64,000 nucleotides of DNA from Marisa cornuarietis (Eukaryota; Mollusca; Gastropoda; Architaenioglossa; Ampullariidae), in NCBI GenBank assembly GCA_004794655.1, contig SMMW01000178.1:596740-660739 (forward strand), given 5' to 3'. Positions 24,561 to 38,316 of this stretch are shown piece by piece. A model generated the notes under the pieces. The model saw only the letters and a program-made list of their open reading frames with translations, did no database searches and had not been told where the DNA came from. The position numbers and the translations under genes were made by a program. The stretch's first letter is position 1. Each line of letters starts with the position of its first letter.

Positions 24561-25069
24561 CTTTATGAGTATAATACGGTTGTCAATGTATGTGTTTGTG
24601 TAGACTGGAGTGTCAATACGTGTGCAATCAGAACTAAATAGATGGATAGATGCGAAACTATCAACGAAGGGAACACCATACTAGTACCGCCATCTGTCGT
24701 CCGCTTATTGCATCAAGGTAGAAGCAGCGCAGCAGTGCAACAGCTCGTTTACTTGTAAACATCAACACCAGTGGTGCCATGTGTTTTCACCGGACTACAG
24801 CACGGGACAAACCTCACAGTGAGCTTCAATGGATCGTTTGTTTGTTTTCTAAAGCAAGCGATTAATCAATACAAGACAACTTTACTTATCCACAAGATGA
24901 ATTCCAGATGATGCGCGCACTAGCAGTAATATATATATATATATATATATAATAAACAAGGTATAATACATACATATACATTTTGAAAAAAATTTTGTTT
25001 CTGTCTCTCTCGCGCACACACACACACACACAGAGGAACAGAAGATAAGGTTTTGACCTTATGTCATCT

Positions 25070-25270
25070 CAGGCTAGTACAAGTTCACGGCCAGTAGAGT
25101 TGATCAGGTGAATGGCACTTGGAATGAATAAAATGCGGTGATGATAGGTTTTGCATACAGACATCGCGTACCTACAGCCAGAGGATGACAAGAGAGAACT
25201 CACATGTCAACACATGATCAGAAATAGAGAGGATACGGGAGGCCTTCCTGAGGATTTGCTGATGACAGAA
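25070..25270 (-). pseudogene. LINE reverse-transcriptase C-terminal relic
   Basis: The minus strand gives HQQILRKASRILSISDHVL and, after a frame shift, GCRYAMSVCKTYHHRILFIP followed by SAIHLIN and a stop. This fits the ...PSGRRYR...KTNRY..SFIPSAI.LLN end of some LINE proteins. A second copy lies at about 28225-28420 in the duplication. It abuts the minisatellite. Confidence 0.5.
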
Positions 25271-25291
25271 AGCTGCCAAGTCCCTCTGCCT

Positions 25292-26026
25292 GAGAATAGA
25301 GACTGCTCTGTAAAGACACATCATGTATAGAGTATAGAGACTGCTCTGTAAAGACACATTATGTATAGAGAATAGAGACTGCTCTGTGTTCAAACACATC
25401 ATGTATAGAGAATAGAGACTGCTCTGTTGAGACACATCATGTATAGAGAATAGAGACTGCTCTGTAAAGACACATTATGTATAGAGAATAGAGACTGCTC
25501 TGTGTTCAAACACATCATGTATAGAGAATAGAGACTGCTCTGTTGAGACACATCATGTATAGAGAATAAAGACTGCTCTGTGTTCAGACACATCATGTGT
25601 AGCGAATAGAGACTGCTCTGTTGAGACACATCATGTATAGAGTATAGAGACTGCTCTGGTATCAGACACATCATGTATAGAGAATAGAGTCTGCTCTGTT
25701 GAGACACATCATGTATAGAGTATAGAGACTGCTCTGTGTTGAGACAAATCATGTATAGAGAATAGAGACTGCTCTGTTGAGACACATTATGTATAGCGAA
25801 TAGAGACTGCTCTGTTGAGACACATCATGTATAGAGTATAGAGACTGCTCTGTGTTGAGACACATCATGTATAGAGAATAGAGACTGCTCTGTTGAGACA
25901 CCTCATGAATAGAAAATAGAGACTGCTCTGTTGAGACACATCATGTATAGAGTATAGAGACTGCTCTGTTGAGACACATCATGTATAGAGTATAGAGACT
26001 GCTCTGTGTTGAGACACATCATGTAT
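25292..26026. repeat. 38/40-bp minisatellite, short array
   Basis: About twenty tandem units containing GACACATCATGTATAGAG and ATAGAGACTGCTCTG. There are two length classes: 38 bp (CTGTTGAGAC junction) and 40 bp (CTGTGTTSAGAC junction). Confidence 0.95.
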
Positions 26027-27059
26027 AGCTCATTCTTGACGGAAGGCTGAGGAGGCGTTCTACCCACTGGGACGCAAGTTTTTAGCCCTTTCTCAAAAAA
26101 TCATAAACAAATAACTAAAAGGGGTAGATGAACAATTTAAATTGATAATGATAGATCGAAATATGTAGAAAAGAAACAGCTTTACCTTGTGTTTGCTTAA
26201 AAACATACTTTTATAGTATTCCCAACCGAAAATGCCATGATAATGAGTGCGTCTCAAAACATTTTCGTGGTGACAGTACATGTTTCTAAAAGCAAAATTG
26301 AAAATAACATAAGGGAGGTAACTACTGAAACAGTAAGGAAATAGTCCACAATGATTCTCTTCCTTGAATTGGCAGTGAATCACGCGTGATCACGTGTATT
26401 TTGGTGAAAAAAAAAAATGGCTAAGCGCCATCTTGAAGCACGTTGTTGTGTCTCACTTTGACATGGATTTATACTTCAACAACCGCAAAGGAGACGAAAA
26501 TAGTAAGTAATTTTGAAATTATAATGTATATTCTAATGAAACATATATTTGTTTGGTACTTTATGTCTGTATATATTGTGTAAATAATTTTTTTGTTAAT
26601 TTCCGAAAAAATTTCTAAAATGCGTACAATCGTAATCTTTCATTTGATTTTAGTACTCGAAGACTAAACCTCTGTATCTTAAAATTTACACCAAAGAAAT
26701 GTTTAAAAAATGCTCTTTAAAACGGCGTATTACCGATGGTTGCATTTACTGTAGGTTAATAAATATAAATTTTCAAAGCTGCCGGTCGAACTTTCTACCC
26801 CGGGTAGCCATTTTCGAAAAAAATAGGGTTGGGTTACCATGGGAAAACGCAGAAAATTACTGTCAAACGTAAAAACTACGACACAAAAAGAAGATCACTC
26901 GATAGAAAAATGAATGAACTGTCGTCTGCACTAACTTTTTTTTCCGAAACAACGCATTTTGTGCGTGTAAAAAATTAACAAAAATGGACCTGCTGATATC
27001 GGCAGGTGCGCTGATTCTCTATAGCCGGCTGACCTGACCAGGTAATCAGGTCCGTCAAG
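26027..27059. other. Unique spacer between the duplication copies
   Basis: AT-rich sequence found once in the window, ending at the sharp duplication breakpoint. A short ATG frame at 26463 precedes a gtaagt, but there is no matching exon elsewhere, so it was not called. Confidence 0.5.
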
Positions 27060-27335
27060 TTGGGTGTTGTGACGGGGCTGAGAGAAGAGAATATTCCAGT
27101 GCGGGTGATGAAGGATGAGGACATCGAGGACGTGGCCACGGCCCGCAGTGACGTGGTGTGGGTGACACGTGAAAACCACGTACGGGGCCTGGAGAGAAAA
27201 GTCGTCATCTGTCTGGAGAGTGTCACGGACAACTCTTCTCGACTTCACCCCATGTCCCGCTGTACTTCACAACTGCTGATTGTCTCCCCTGGAGATCCAC
27301 CCCCTGAACAGGAATCACTCTCACACCTGTTATAA
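27060..27335 (+). pseudogene. Truncated copy of the A2 last exon
   Basis: Identical by eye to 23904-24179, including the stop, but without the exon start, the acceptor or any upstream exons. It cannot encode the protein alone. It could be an alternative terminal exon only if an unseen acceptor is used. Confidence 0.8.
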
Positions 27336-27678
27336 TCTGCACTCTATTCTATGACTATGACCCACAGACTCTTTGTGTGTGTGAGAGACTGCGAGAGAAA
27401 CAAAAACTCAATTATGAGTGTCCACACAGTTGTAATTAATATTTTTGTTTCTGTTTCACATTAGCTTCAACACTACAATAATTTAACATGAATTACTTGA
27501 TGTTAGAGCTTAAAAATAGACTCATGTGATGAGTAAGTAGTCCCCAGCTTGATTTTGGCGACTTAAGTATGTTTTCAGATTCTGGTGCCATGTCGAAGGT
27601 AATAACAGTGTAGAGTACATATGGGGGTAGGTTTTAGTCTCGACATTGTAAACTAGCAAATAAAGAATAAATTTCGTT

Positions 27679-27718
<40 letters not shown>

Positions 27719-28445
27719 CTTTATGAGTATAATACGGTTGTCAATGTATGTGTTTGTGTAGACTGGAGTGTCAATACGTGTGCAATCAGAACTAAATAGA
27801 TGGATAGATGCGAAACTATCAACGAAGGGAACACCATACTAGTACCGCCATCTGTCGTCCGCTTATTGCATCAAGGTAGAAGCAGCGCAGCAGTGCAACA
27901 GCTCGTTTACTTGTAAACATCAACACCAGTGGTGCCATGTGTTTTCACCGGACTACAGCACGGGACAAACCTCACAGTGAGCTTCAATGGATCGTTTGTT
28001 TGTTTTCTAAAGCAAGCGATTAATCAATACAAGACAACTTTACTTATCCACAAGATGAATTCCAGATGATGCGCGCACTAGCAGTAATATATATATATAT
28101 ATATAATAAACAAGGTATAATACATACATATACATTTTGAAAAAAATTTGTTTCTGTCTCTCTCGCGCACACACACACACACACAGAGGAACAGAAGATA
28201 AGGTTTTGACCTTATGTCATCTCAGGCTAGTACAAGTTCACGGCCAGTAGAGTTGATCAGGTGAATGGCACTTGGAATGAATAAAATGCGGTGATGATAG
28301 GTTTTGCATACAGACATCGCGTACCTACAGCCAGAGGATGACAAGAGAGAACTCACATGTCAACACATGATCAGAAATAGAGAGGATACGGGAGGCCTTC
28401 CTGAGGATTTGCTGATGACAGAAAGCTGCCAAGTCCCTCTGCCTG
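27060..28445 (+). repeat. Segmental duplication, copy 2
   Basis: Begins abruptly inside the A2 last-exon sequence (TTGGGTGTTGTGACGG) and continues collinear with 23904-25291 into the long minisatellite. Confidence 0.9.
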
Positions 28446-31400
28446 AGAATAGAGACTGCTCTGTAAAGACACATTATGTATAGAGAATAGAGACTGCTCT
28501 GTGTTCAAACACATCATGTATAGAGAATAGAGACTGCTCTGTTGAGACACATCATGTATAGAGAATAAAGACTGCTCTGTGTTCAGACACATCATGTGTA
28601 GCGAATAGAGACTGCTCTGTTAAGACACATCATGTATAGAGTATAGAGACTGCTCTGGTATCAGACACATCATGTATAGAGAATAGAGTCTGCTCTGTTG
28701 AGACACATCATGTATAGAGTATAGAGACTGCTCTGTGTTGAGACAAATCATGTATAGAGAATAGAGACTGCTCTGTTGAGACACATTATGTATAGCGAAT
28801 AGAGACTGCTCTGTTGAGACACATCATGTATAGAGTATAGAGACTGCGCTGTGTTGAGACACATCATGTATAGAGAATAGAGACTGCTCTGTTGAGACAC
28901 CTCATGAATAGAAAATAGAGACTGCTCTGTTGAGACACATCATGTATAGAGTATAGAGACTGCTCTGTTGAGAAACATCATGTATAGAGTATAGAGACTG
29001 CTCTGTGTTGAGACACATCATGTATAGAGAATAGAGGCTGCTCTGTTGAGACACATCATGAATAGAGTATAGAGACTGCTCTCTGTTGAGTCACATCATG
29101 TATAGAGAATAGAGACTGCCCTGTTAAGACACATCATGTATAGAGTATAGAGACTGCTCTGTGTTCAGACACATCATGTATAGAGAAAAGCGACTGCTCT
29201 GTGTTGAGAGACATCATGTATAGAGAATAGAGACTGCTCTGTTGAGACAGATGATGTATAGAGTATAGAGACTGCTCTCTGTTCAGACACATTACGTTTA
29301 AAGAACAGAGACTGCTCTGTTGAGACACATCATGTATAGAGAATAGGGACTGCTCTGCTGTGACACATCATGTATACAGAATAAAGTCTGCTCTGTGTTC
29401 AGACACATCATGTATAGAGAACAGAGACTCCTCTGTTGAGACACATCATGTATAGAGAATAGAGACTGCTCTGTGTTCAGACACATCATGTATAGAGTAT
29501 AGAGACTGCTATGTTGAGACACATCATGTATAGAGAATAGAGACTGCTCTGTTGAGACACATCATGTATAGATATAGAGACTGCTCTGTGTTCAGACACA
29601 TCATGTATAGAGAATAGCGAATGCTCTGTTGAGACACATCATGTATAGAGAATAGAGACTGCTCTGTTGAGACACATCATGTATAGAGAATAAAGACTTC
29701 TCTGTTGAGACACATCATGTATAGAGAATAAAGACTGCACTGTTGAGACACATCATGTATAGAGAATAGAGACTGCTCTGTTGAGACACATCATGTATAG
29801 AGTATAGTGACTGCTCTGTTGAGACACATCATATATAGAGTATAGAGACTGCTCTGTGTTCAGACACATCATGTATAGAGAATAGAGACTGCTCTGTTGA
29901 GACACATCATGTATAGAGTATAGAGACTGCTCTGTGTTCAGACACATCATGTATAGAGAATAGCGACTGCTCTGTGTTGAGGCACATCATGTATAGAGAA
30001 TAGCGACTGCTCTGTGTTCAGACACATCATGTATAGAGTATAGAGACTGCTCTGTTGAGACACATCATGTATAGTAATTAGAGACTGCTCTGTTGAGACA
30101 CATCATGTATAGAGAATAAAGACTGCTCTGTGTTCAGACACATCATGTATAGAGTATAGAGACTGCTCTGTGTTCAGACACATCATGTATAGCGAATAGA
30201 GACTGCTCTGTTGAGACACATCATGTATAGGGTATAGAGACTGCTCTGTTGAGACACATCATGTATAGAGAATAGAGACTGCTCTGTTGAGACACATCAT
30301 GTATAGAGTATAGAGACTGCTCTGTGTTCAGACACATCATGTATAGAGAATAGAGACTGCTCTGTTGAGACACATCATGTATAGAGTATAGAGACTGCTC
30401 TGTTGAGAGACATTATGTATAGCGAAAAGAGACTGCTCTGTTGAGACACATCATGTATAGAGTATAGAGACTGCTCTGTTGAGACACATCATGTATAGAG
30501 AATAGAGGCTGCTCTGTTAAGACACATCATGTATAGAGTATAGAGACTGCTCTGTGTTCAGACATCATGTATAGAGAAAAGCGACTGCTCTGTGTTGAGA
30601 CACATCATGTATAGAGAATAGAGACTGCTCTGTTGAGACAGATCATGTATAGAGTAAAGAGACTGCTCTCTGTTCAGACACATTATGTTTAAAGAACAGA
30701 GACTGCTCTGTTGAGACACATCATGTATAGAGAATAGGGACTGCTCTGCTGTGACACATCATGTATGTAGAATAAAGTTTGCTCTGTGTTCAGACACATC
30801 ATGCATAGAGAACAGAGACTGCTCTGTTGAGACACATCATGTATAGCGAATAGAGACTGCTCTGTTGAGACACATCATGTATAGAGTATAGAGACTGCTC
30901 TGTTGAGACACATCATGTATAGAGTATAGAGACTGCTCTGTGTTCAGACACATTATGTATAGAGTATAGAGACTGCTCTGTTGAGACACATCATGTATAG
31001 AGAATAGAGACTGCTCTGTTGAGACACATCAGGTATAAAGAAGAAAGACTTCTCTGTTGAGACACATCATGTATAGAGAATAAAGACTGCTCTGTTGAGA
31101 CACATCATGTATAGAGAATAGAGACTGCTCTGTTGAGATACATCATGTATAGAGTATAGTGACTGCTCTGTTGAGACACATCATATATAGAGTATAGAGA
31201 CTGCTCTGTGTTCAGACACATTATGTATAGAGTATAGAGACTGCTCTGTTGAGACACATCATGTATAGAGTATAGAGACTGCTCTGTGTTCAGAAACATC
31301 ATATATAGAGAATAGAGACTGCTCTGTGTTCAGAAACATCATGTATAGAGAATAGAGACTGCTCTGCAGAGACACATCATGTATAGAGTATAGAGACTGC

Positions 31401-34400
31401 TCTGTTGAGACACATCATGTATAGAGTATTGAGACTGCTCTGTTGAGACACATCATGTATAGAGTATAGAGACTGCTCTGTGTTCAGACACATCATGTAT
31501 AGCGAATAGAGACTGCTCTGTTAAGACACATCATGTATAGAGTATAGAGACTGCTCTATTGAGACACATCATGTATAGAGAATAGCGACTGCTCTGTGTT
31601 GAGACACATTATGTATAGAGTATAGAGACTGCTCTGTTGAGACACATCATGTATAGAGTATAGAGACTGCTCTGTGTTCAGAAACATCATATATAGAGAA
31701 TAGAGACTGCTCTGTGTTCAGAAACATCATGTATAGAGAATAGAGACTGCTCTGCTGAGACACATCATGTATAGAGTATAGAGACTGCTCTGTTGAGACA
31801 CATCATGTATAGAGTATTGAGACTGCTCTGTTGAGACACATCATGTATAGAGTATAGAGACTGCTCTGTGTTCAGACACATCATGTATAGCGAATAGAGA
31901 CTGCTCTGTTAAGACACATCATGTATAGAGTATAGAGACTGCTCTGTTGAGACACATCATGTATAGAGAATAGCGACTGCTCTGTGTTGAGACACATTAT
32001 GTATAGAGAATAGCGACAGCTCTGTGTTCAGATACATCATGTATAGAGATTAGAGACTGCTCTGTTGAGACACATCATCTATAGAGACAAGAGACTGCTC
32101 TGTTGAGACACATCATGTATAGAGAACAGAGACTGCTCTGTGTTCAGACACATCATGTATAGAGTATAGAGACTGCTCTGTGTTCAGACACATCATGTAT
32201 AGCGAAAAGAGACTGCTCTGTTGAGACACATCATGTATAGGGCATAGAGACTGCTCTGTTGAGACACATCATGTATAGAGAATAGAGACTGCTCTGTTGA
32301 GACACATCATGTATAGAGTATAGAGACTGCTCTGTTGAGACACATCATGTATAGAGTATAGAGACTGCTCTGTTGAGACACATCATGTATAGAGAATAGA
32401 GACTGCTCTGTTGAGACACATCATGTATAGATATAGAGACTGCTCTGTGTTCAGACACATCATGTATAGAGAATAGAGACTGCTCTGTTTAGACACATTA
32501 TGTATAGAGTATAGAGACTGCTCTGTTTTCAGACACATCATGTATAGAAAATAGAGACTGCTCTGTTGAGACACATCAAGTATAGAGTATAGAGACTGCT
32601 CTGTGTTCAGACACATCATGCATAGAGTATAGAGACTGCTCTGTGTTCAGACACATCATGTATAGAGAATAGAGACTGCTCTGTTGAGACACATCATGTA
32701 TAGAGTATAGAGACTGCTCTGTTGAGACACATCATGTATAGAGTATAGAGACTGCTCTGTTGAGACACATCATGTATAGAGTATAGAGACTGCTCTGTGT
32801 TCAGAAACATCATATATAGAGAATAGAGACTGCTCTGTGTTCAGACACATCATGTATAGAGAATAGAGACTGCTCTGTTGAGACACATCATGTATAGGGT
32901 ATAGAGACTGCTCTGTTGAGACACATCATGTATAGAGAATAGAGACTGCTCTGTTGAGACACATCATGTATAGAGTATAGAGACTGCTCTGTGTTCAGAC
33001 ACATCATGTATAGAGAATAGAGACTGCTCTGTTGAGACACATCATGTATAGAGTATAGTGACTGCTCTGTTGAGACACATTATGTATAGCGAAAAGAGAC
33101 TGCTCTGTGTTCAGACACATCATGTAGAGAGAATAGAGACTGCTCTGTGTTCAGACACATTATGTATAGAGTATAGAGACTGCTCTGTTGAGACACATCA
33201 TGTATAGAGTATAGAGACTGCTCTGTGTTCAGAAACATCATATATAGAGAATAGAGACTGCTCTGTTGAGACACATCATGAATAGAGTATAGAGACTGCT
33301 CTCTGTTGAGTCACATCATGTATAGAGAATAGAGACTGCCCTGTTAAGACACATCATGTATAGAGTATAGAGACTGCTCTGTGTTCAGACACATCATGTA
33401 TAGAGAAAAGCGACTGCTCTGTGTTGAGACACATCATGTATAGAGTACAGAGACTGCTCTGTGTTCAGACACATCATGTATAGAGTATAGAGACTGCTCT
33501 GTGTTCAGACACATCATGTATAGCGAATAGAGACTGCTCTGTTGAGACACATTATGTATAGGTTATAGAGACTGCTCTGTTGAGACACATTATGTATAGA
33601 GAATAGAGACTGCTCTGTTGAGACACATCATGTATAGATATAGAGACTGCTCTGTGTTCAGACACATCATGTATAGAGAATTGAGACTGCTCTGTTGAGA
33701 CACATTATGTATAGAGTATAGAGACTGCTCTGTGTTCAGACACATGATGTATAGAAAATAGAGACTGCTCTGTTGAGACACATCAAGTATAGAGTATAGA
33801 GACTGCTCTGTGTTCAGACACATCATGCATAGAGAATAGAGACTGCTCTGTGTTCAGTCACATCATGTATAGAGAATAGAGACTGCTCTGTTGAGACACA
33901 TCATGTATAGAGTATAGAGACTGCTCTGTTGAGACACATCATGTATAGAGTATAGAGACTGCTCTGTGTTCAGAAACATCATATATAGAGAATAGAGACT
34001 GCTCTGTGTTCAGACACATCATGTATAGAGAATAGAGACTGCTCTGTTGAGACACAACATGTATAGGGTATAGAGACTGCTCTGTTGAGACACATCATGT
34101 ATAGAGAATAGAGACTGCTCTGTTGAGACACATCATGTATAGAGTATAGAGACTGCTCTGTTGAGACACATCATGTATAGAGTATAGAGACTGCTCTGTG
34201 TTCAGAAACATCATATATAGAGAATAGAGACTGCTCTGTGTTCAGACACATTATGTATAGAGAATAGAGACTGCTCTGTTGAGACACATCATGTATAGAG
34301 AATAGAGACTGCTCTGTTGAGACACATCATGTATAGAGAGTAGAGACTGCTCTGTTGAGACACATCATGTATAGAGTATAGAGACTGCTCTGTTGAGACA

Positions 34401-35322
34401 CATCATGTATAGAGAATAGAGACTGCTCTGTGTTCAGACACATCATGTATAGCAAATAGAGACTGCTCTGTTGGGACACATCATGTATAGAGTATAGAGA
34501 CTGCTCTGTTGAGACAAATCATGTATAGCGAAAAGAGACTGCTCTGTTGAGACACATCATGTATAGAGTATAGAGACTGCTCTGTTGAGACACATCATGT
34601 ATAGAGTATAGAGACTGCTCTCTGTTGAGACACATCATGTATAGAGAATAGAGACTGCTCTGTTAAGACACATCATGTATAGAGTATAGAGACTGCTCTG
34701 TGTTCAGACACATCATGTATAGAGTATAGAGACTGCTCTGTGTTCAGACACATCATGTATAAAAATAGCGACTGCTCTGTGTTGAGACACATCATGTATA
34801 GAGTATAGAGACTGCTCTGTGTTCAGACACATTATGTTTAAAGAACAGAGACTGCTCTGTTGAGACACATCATGTATAGAGAATAGAGACTGCTCTGCTG
34901 AGACACATCATGTATAGAGAATAAAGACTGCTCTGTGTTGAGACACATCATGTATAGAGAATAGAGACTGCTTTGTTGAGACACATCATGTATAGAGAAT
35001 AGCGACTGCTCTGTGTTCAGACACATCATGTATAGAGTATAGAGACTGCTCTGTTGAGACACATCATGTACAGAGAATAGAGACTGCTCTGTTGAGACAC
35101 ATCATGTATAGAGTATAGAGACTGCTCTGTGTTCAGAAACATCATATATAGAGAATAGAGACTGCTCTGTTGAGACACATCATGTATAGAGAATAGAGAC
35201 TGCTCTGCTGAGACACATCATGTATAGAGTATAGAGACTGCTCTGTTGAGACACATCATGTATAGAGTATAGAGACTGCTCTGTTGAGACACATCATGTA
35301 TAGAGTATAGAGACTGCTCTGT
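28446..35322. repeat. 38/40-bp minisatellite, long array (about 6.9 kb)
   Basis: About 175 tandem units (estimated from length) of the same 38- and 40-bp repeat as 25292-26026. There are blocks of higher-order repetition; for example 31263-31560 recurs about 390 bp later, and 29047-29200 recurs near 33271. Open frames on the minus strand arise because one 38 plus one 40 unit is 78 bp, a multiple of three. They are not genes. Confidence 0.95.
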
Positions 35323-35619
35323 TCAACGTCGTTTCACTCTAAATATCTTGGAGGCCTTGTTTCAAATTGTACACTATAGGTAATAATTTAGTAGAGTAGG
35401 AGGATTCTCACTTATTATCACAGGTCGTTATAACGGGATTTTGACTGTCACAGGTCACAAAGCTGAAGGGAATACAGTCATAGAGATTGAAAATGCTTTT
35501 GGGTGTGTGTGCGCGCACGCAGCAACACCCATGTATGTGTATGCGTGCGTGCATTCGTGTATGTAGTGAGTGTATGTATTGATGCGGGTTTGTCCGTCTG
35601 TCTGTCTGTCTGTTTGTCC

Positions 35620-35653
<34 letters not shown>

Positions 35654-36569
35654 TTAGAACTTTGTGCCTATATTGTAATACAGGTGACGTGGCCTACAGT
35701 CTGTTTTCGTCAGAAAATATGACCGTCCGTTAATATGTTACGGGTTCACACAAACAGCACACTTTGTGCACTTATTTATTTATTTATCCAACAAAAAAAA
35801 AATATTTATTGATTTCTCAGTAATGTATGTTTCTGTATTTATTCAAGTCAGTCTGAAGTTTGTTCAACAGGTATATGTATTTATTCCCTTGAAAAAAGCA
35901 TGAACCATATAGTTCCAAAAGTGCGGTCACAGAACCAAAGCACATAAAATTATCAGCCTTGCTCGCTTAACCAAAACCTAGCATCGTGAATCATGTCCCA
36001 TGTTAAACAACCCGATATGTCTTCATATACTAACATCCAACATCGGTTGTCTAAATAGCTATAAAACAAATGAACCAGGGAGTACTTCTTGACAGATCTT
36101 TCTTTCTCTCAAGCTTTGTATAAAAGCACCACCATCTGTGTACTTCCTATAAAGTTAATGCATAATCCAAACTTTTCCTGTGTTCTCACGAGTTGATGAT
36201 GACAGAATATGTAACAGGTCTTCACAGCTGTGGTGACTGGTACTTACAGTCTTTACAACACAGGACACCACACATCCACAGCCACACTCAGTCACATTCC
36301 CTGTCCGGCGCCATCTTTATGGCTCTACTGACATTCCTGTGTAATGACATGTGGGCATCGTCAGTTTAATATGTGTAGTTCCCCGGATTTATTAAAAACA
36401 GGAAAAGTATGATTTCCCATATGATATTATGTGTGTGAAGCCACTACGTGATAACGTAGTAAATAGCTGAAGGAAAACAGGTGATGAAGACCTACTGCAA
36501 CTTATAAGGGGGTCCAGCGGTCAAGGGAAATAATTACAAGTTGTGACGTGCACCGAGAGATAACGGAAA
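35323..36569. other. Non-coding spacer with (TCTG)n
   Basis: Contains an impure (TCTG)n run at about 35588-35655. No exon was recognised. Confidence 0.5.
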
Positions 36570-36968
36570 GTGGGACAAAAGCAGTGTAGTATTCATTGAT
36601 GAATCATCAAACTCATACTGAAGGAAATGAAGATGTTCATATGTTAACACATCTGCATGTTGCGTGCATAAAGTATGTAGCAGGAGGTAGAGCAGCATGA
36701 CATGGCTTCCACTACAAGTACTCACAATGTAGACATGGTGACCACATCTCAGCCATTCTATGGCCATCAGCTGCAGCACCACAGTTTTACCTGTACCGGG
36801 CGGCCCAGCCACAAAAAGTCATGTTGAGCAGGTTAACTTGCTCTGGGAAAAGTGTTATTTGAGCAATACACAGCTCTGCCATCGATGACGACCTAACCCA
36901 GTATCTTATAAGAAAGGCGTGGAGGAGTTGTGCATAATACAGTCACTGTTGTCGCCTGACCACAAAAC
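36570..36968 (-). pseudogene. Relic P-loop helicase exon of the NERD-helicase family
   Basis: The minus strand begins after a ctag acceptor-like site with an RFCG-like segment. It shifts frame just before [20 protein letters not shown] and VYIVST, then degenerates. In-frame stops occur before the shift and the Walker B part is unrecognisable. No other family exons lie beside it: a solitary dead copy. Confidence 0.75.
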
Positions 36969-37429
36969 CTAGAAACGCAATCACATATACAATAAGTTCA
37001 TTGATGATGGTCATTGTCACAAACCTGCTGTTTATTTTGAACTGAGAAAGGGGATGGGAAATGGGGAAGGAGGGGGAGGAGCGAAAGGCGAGCGGTCGGC
37101 GTGTGTGTCGGCGCGCGAGTCCTGTGATGGCTGACAGTTTAATTAACGGCTGTTGAAAGGATGGGATGGACAGAGTAGAGAAGAATGAAAAAAGTGTTTT
37201 GTTGTGCTTTTGATTTTATACGTGTGCTGGTCTCCTCCTTGACGGGAGCAGGGAATCTTGACTTTCTCCTTGATGTGTTGGAGAATCCTGACCAGACTTT
37301 GGGGTAAATTTGTCACATTGAACTTGTTGAGGTGAGCGTGTGTTTATGTCAATTTTTTGTGGTTGATATTTTTTTGACGGTTGTAAATTTAAATTGTGGA
37401 GTTTGAGAGAGTAAGCGTTGTCCATTCAT

Positions 37430-37695
37430 GTGAGTGTCAGTGCGTTGTGCTGCCGTTAAGCGCCCGATGGCCCAGCACATCCGTCTTCGGCGTCAGTTTT
37501 CTTGTCCGAGTGTCTTTCTCGTAGAGAGACTTGCCGACCAAGGCTAACGACCATCCTCTGGCCGGGTGTTTTATGGAGTTTTCCTTCTCCAAGGGTTGTT
37601 TTACAGGGTGGGGTTGCTAACCCCACGCCCAACCCTCCTCCTTCATCCGGGCTTGGGACCGGCAGGTTACCCGGGGGGTTTCCAGGCGGAGTTGT
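37430..37695 (+). repeat. GC-rich dispersed-repeat-like segment
   Basis: GC-rich block with GGTTGCTAACCCCACGCCCA and CCGGGCTTGGGACCGGC, unlike the AT-rich surroundings. It resembles the 3' end of a dispersed retroelement, but no coding domain supports a family. Confidence 0.35.
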
Positions 37696-38143
37696 TTGAG
37701 AGAGTGATTATACATATTTTTTTGTATGAGATAAATAGCTGAAGGCATGTTATTGTTTTTATTTATTTATTTATTTTTTTTGGTGTGGGTGGAAGTTTTA
37801 AAAATTGATATGCCGATTGTTAAAGATGGTTATTTGCTGTCTAGGTTTACTCATTCTTCTGTCTATCTACTGAGTGTTCGTCGGCTGTTGGGGGTTGGAA
37901 CATACCTAGATTCGGAAAGGACAGCGCCAGGACCAGAGACTGTTGTGTGTGCTTTGTGTTTTGTTTTTTTATGGAGAGACTGGCTTTGCGGAGTACTGAG
38001 CCTTCAGAAGTAAACGACCATTGGACTCTGGAGATGGAACTGTAAATGAACATATTGGATTTCTGACTGGAAAGGGAACTGGGTTTGAGTAATTGCCTTG
38101 AATTTAGAACACAACGCAGCACCAATATACACATTTACACTGT

Positions 38144-38145
<2 letters not shown>

Positions 38146-38181
<36 letters not shown>
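38146..38181. repeat. (CA)n microsatellite
   Basis: Pure CA run. Confidence 0.95.
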
Positions 38182-38183
<2 letters not shown>

Positions 38184-38316
38184 TCCTAGACTGTTTATTT
38201 GTTATGTGATTTCCCATTTTCACCAAGACACAATTCCACATCAAGACTTTACGCTGCTAGTCCACTAGTAGTCCGGCGGAGATTTCCTTGCTTTTGGGCT
38301 TTCAGGTCAGTGGTCA

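Larger units (their letters stand above)
23904..25291 (+). repeat. Segmental duplication, copy 1
   Basis: From within the last A2 exon through the 3' flank into the first minisatellite. It is repeated almost base for base at 27060-28445. Differences noted are mainly short indels in (AT)n, poly-T and (CA)n runs. Confidence 0.9.

Noticed and set aside
26463..26515. Possible first exon (MDLYFNNRKGDEN) before gtaagt
   Set aside because: No downstream exon of any recognised gene and no homologous start exon elsewhere.
28446..35322. Many 60-130-codon minus-strand frames (MMCLNTEQSLYSIHDVSQQ type)
   Set aside because: They are by-products of the 38/40-bp minisatellite; 78-bp pairs keep frame. No start context, splice or family likeness.
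28446..35322. CRISPR-like array
   Set aside because: There are no unique spacers; units are contiguous tandem copies in eukaryotic DNA.
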